Position numbers and translations under genes: made by a program. A stretch of 7,266 nucleotides of DNA from Candidatus Muproteobacteria bacterium RIFCSPHIGHO2_01_FULL_65_16. Its GTDB lineage: Bacteria > Pseudomonadota > Gammaproteobacteria > Acidiferrobacterales > Sulfurifustaceae. Below, one piece after another: positions 6,413 through 7,266 of this stretch. The stretch spans positions 1 through 7,266 of the forward strand of contig MFSY01000032.1 in the NCBI GenBank assembly GCA_001785175.1. The letters run 5' to 3'. The first letter of the stretch is position 1, and each line of letters begins with the position of its first letter. The notes beneath the pieces are model-generated. The model worked only from the letters and a program-made list of their open reading frames with translations. It was not told the origin of the DNA and searched no databases.

Positions 6413-7258
6413 CTAGGCCCTGCCGCCCACGCCGGGCTTGAGCGTGGCCGCCCGCAGGCGGTCAATCAATGTCCGCTGCGAAATCCGCAGGCGATCGAGC
6501 ACGGCGGACAGATTCTCGAACTCGGCCACGCCGGTGAGCGCGATCGGCTGGCTCAGGTCGCCCGTGCTCATGCGCTGGGCCGATTCAACAAGGGCCTGGA
6601 CCGGCCTGGATATGGAGGCCGGCAGAATAACAAGCAGCAACACGGCCAGCGCGATACTGACGGCTGCGGTCGCCCCCAGGACGGCGTCCACAACCCAGAA
6701 GTTATCCTTGATCTCCAGGGCGGAGCGCAGGGCCTGTGCGTGCTTCGTGGTCCCCATCTTGGCAGTGCCGTCCAGCAGCACCCGGAATCTGTCCTTCGCC
6801 TCCTTGATCGCATCGTTGGCCTTGATCGTGCTCTTGATCCTGCCGGCAGCGATACCAGCCGCAACTACATCGAAGCCGTCGCCATAGCCGTTGAGGGCCG
6901 CCTGCCAGCTACGGATCTCGGCGACGTCCGCGTCACCCCAGATACCGGACTCGTTTTTCAGCGCGTAACCCACCATTTTCTCAAGCTTCACATAGCTGCT
7001 CTGCCATTCCTTGTGATAATTATCCGCGCGCTCCCGGTCGCCGATGTACATGAAGTATTCCTTCTCAAACCGCCGCATCTTATGTCCCTCGACGGCCATA
7101 TCGGTGATCGCCGCGTTGGCGCTGAAATCACGGTTGATCGCGGCTGTCACCAGCGCCTCGTTTTCTTGCACGTAGTAAAAAGTGGTCGCCGCCTGGACAA
7201 GGAGAAAAAAAACCAGCAGCGAAAAGCCGGCGATCAGTCTGGTGCGGATGCTCATCAT
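6413..7258 (-). CDS. Membrane sensor protein with HAMP domain and no output domain
   Basis: The 281-residue inner-membrane protein has a first membrane segment at about 8-29 after the basic start SIRTR. A periplasmic helical region (about 30-188) resembles the four-helix-bundle ligand domain of chemoreceptors, with heptad-like stretches. The second membrane segment is at about 190-213. A HAMP linker follows at about 214-266, with the conserved Pro in SRPV (219), MSTGDLSQPI (230-239) and EFENLSAVLDRLR (246-258). It then ends about 15 residues later. No methyl-accepting, kinase or cyclase domain follows, so it is either a chemoreceptor-like protein that lost its signalling half or a protein that works through partners. 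Met1 (7258) and Met2 (7255) are both possible starts; the ribosome-binding site would lie outside the window. It converges on metG with a 90-bp spacer. Confidence 0.8.
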   Translation of the reverse strand: MMSIRTRLIAGFSLLVFFLLVQAATTFYYVQENEALVTAAINRDFSANAAITDMAVEGHKMRRFEKEYFMYIGDRERADNYHKEWQSSYVKLEKMVGYALKNESGIWGDADVAEIRSWQAALNGYGDGFDVVAAGIAAGRIKSTIKANDAIKEAKDRFRVLLDGTAKMGTTKHAQALRSALEIKDNFWVVDAVLGATAAVSIALAVLLLVILPASISRPVQALVESAQRMSTGDLSQPIALTGVAEFENLSAVLDRLRISQRTLIDRLRAATLKPGVGGRA

Positions 7259-7266
7259 GGTCGGAT

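Overview
The window suggests a GC-rich beta- or gammaproteobacterium. Its core is a run of housekeeping genes, dcd, apbC/mrp and a divergent metG. From memory this order is common in betaproteobacteria and related to the mrp-metG pair of E. coli. No 16S or other taxonomic marker is present, so the assignment is an inference.

Layout, left to right. Bases 1-1440 are accessory DNA. They hold the end of a broken tyrosine recombinase that resembles an integron integrase (+ strand). Two small AT-richer genes for exported proteins follow on the minus strand, separated by an imperfect inverted repeat of about 100 bp that looks like an integron attC site. Bases 1440-1647 hold a C-terminal scrap of a REP-associated (RAYT-type) transposase. 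Next come dcd (minus), a 318-bp spacer packed with nested inverted repeats, apbC (minus), a 148-bp divergent control region with a strong hairpin, and metG (plus). The right end is a membrane sensor with a HAMP domain but no output domain (minus, convergent with metG).

The most striking feature is inside metG. Methionyl-tRNA synthetase is intact, with HIGH-type motif, zinc knuckle, KMSKS, anticodon domain and C-terminal tRNA-binding domain. However, its inter-domain linker carries an extra 175 or so codons in frame. These encode a DUF559 (Vsr-like, PD-(D/E)XK-type) nuclease domain bracketed by two REP-like palindromes in inverted orientation. The same palindrome family occurs without a nuclease, in the opposite arrangement, in the dcd-apbC spacer. 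A second, smaller repeat (14 bp in tandem) has entered the catalytic part of metG, also in frame. The window therefore shows several families of short dispersed repeats colonising spacers and linkers of essential genes, and one of them appears to travel with a nuclease.

Functionally, dcd makes dUMP precursors (dCTP to dUTP), ApbC carries Fe-S clusters, and MetG charges tRNA-Met. They share a neighbourhood rather than a pathway. The left-hand exported proteins look like integron cassette cargo of unknown role.
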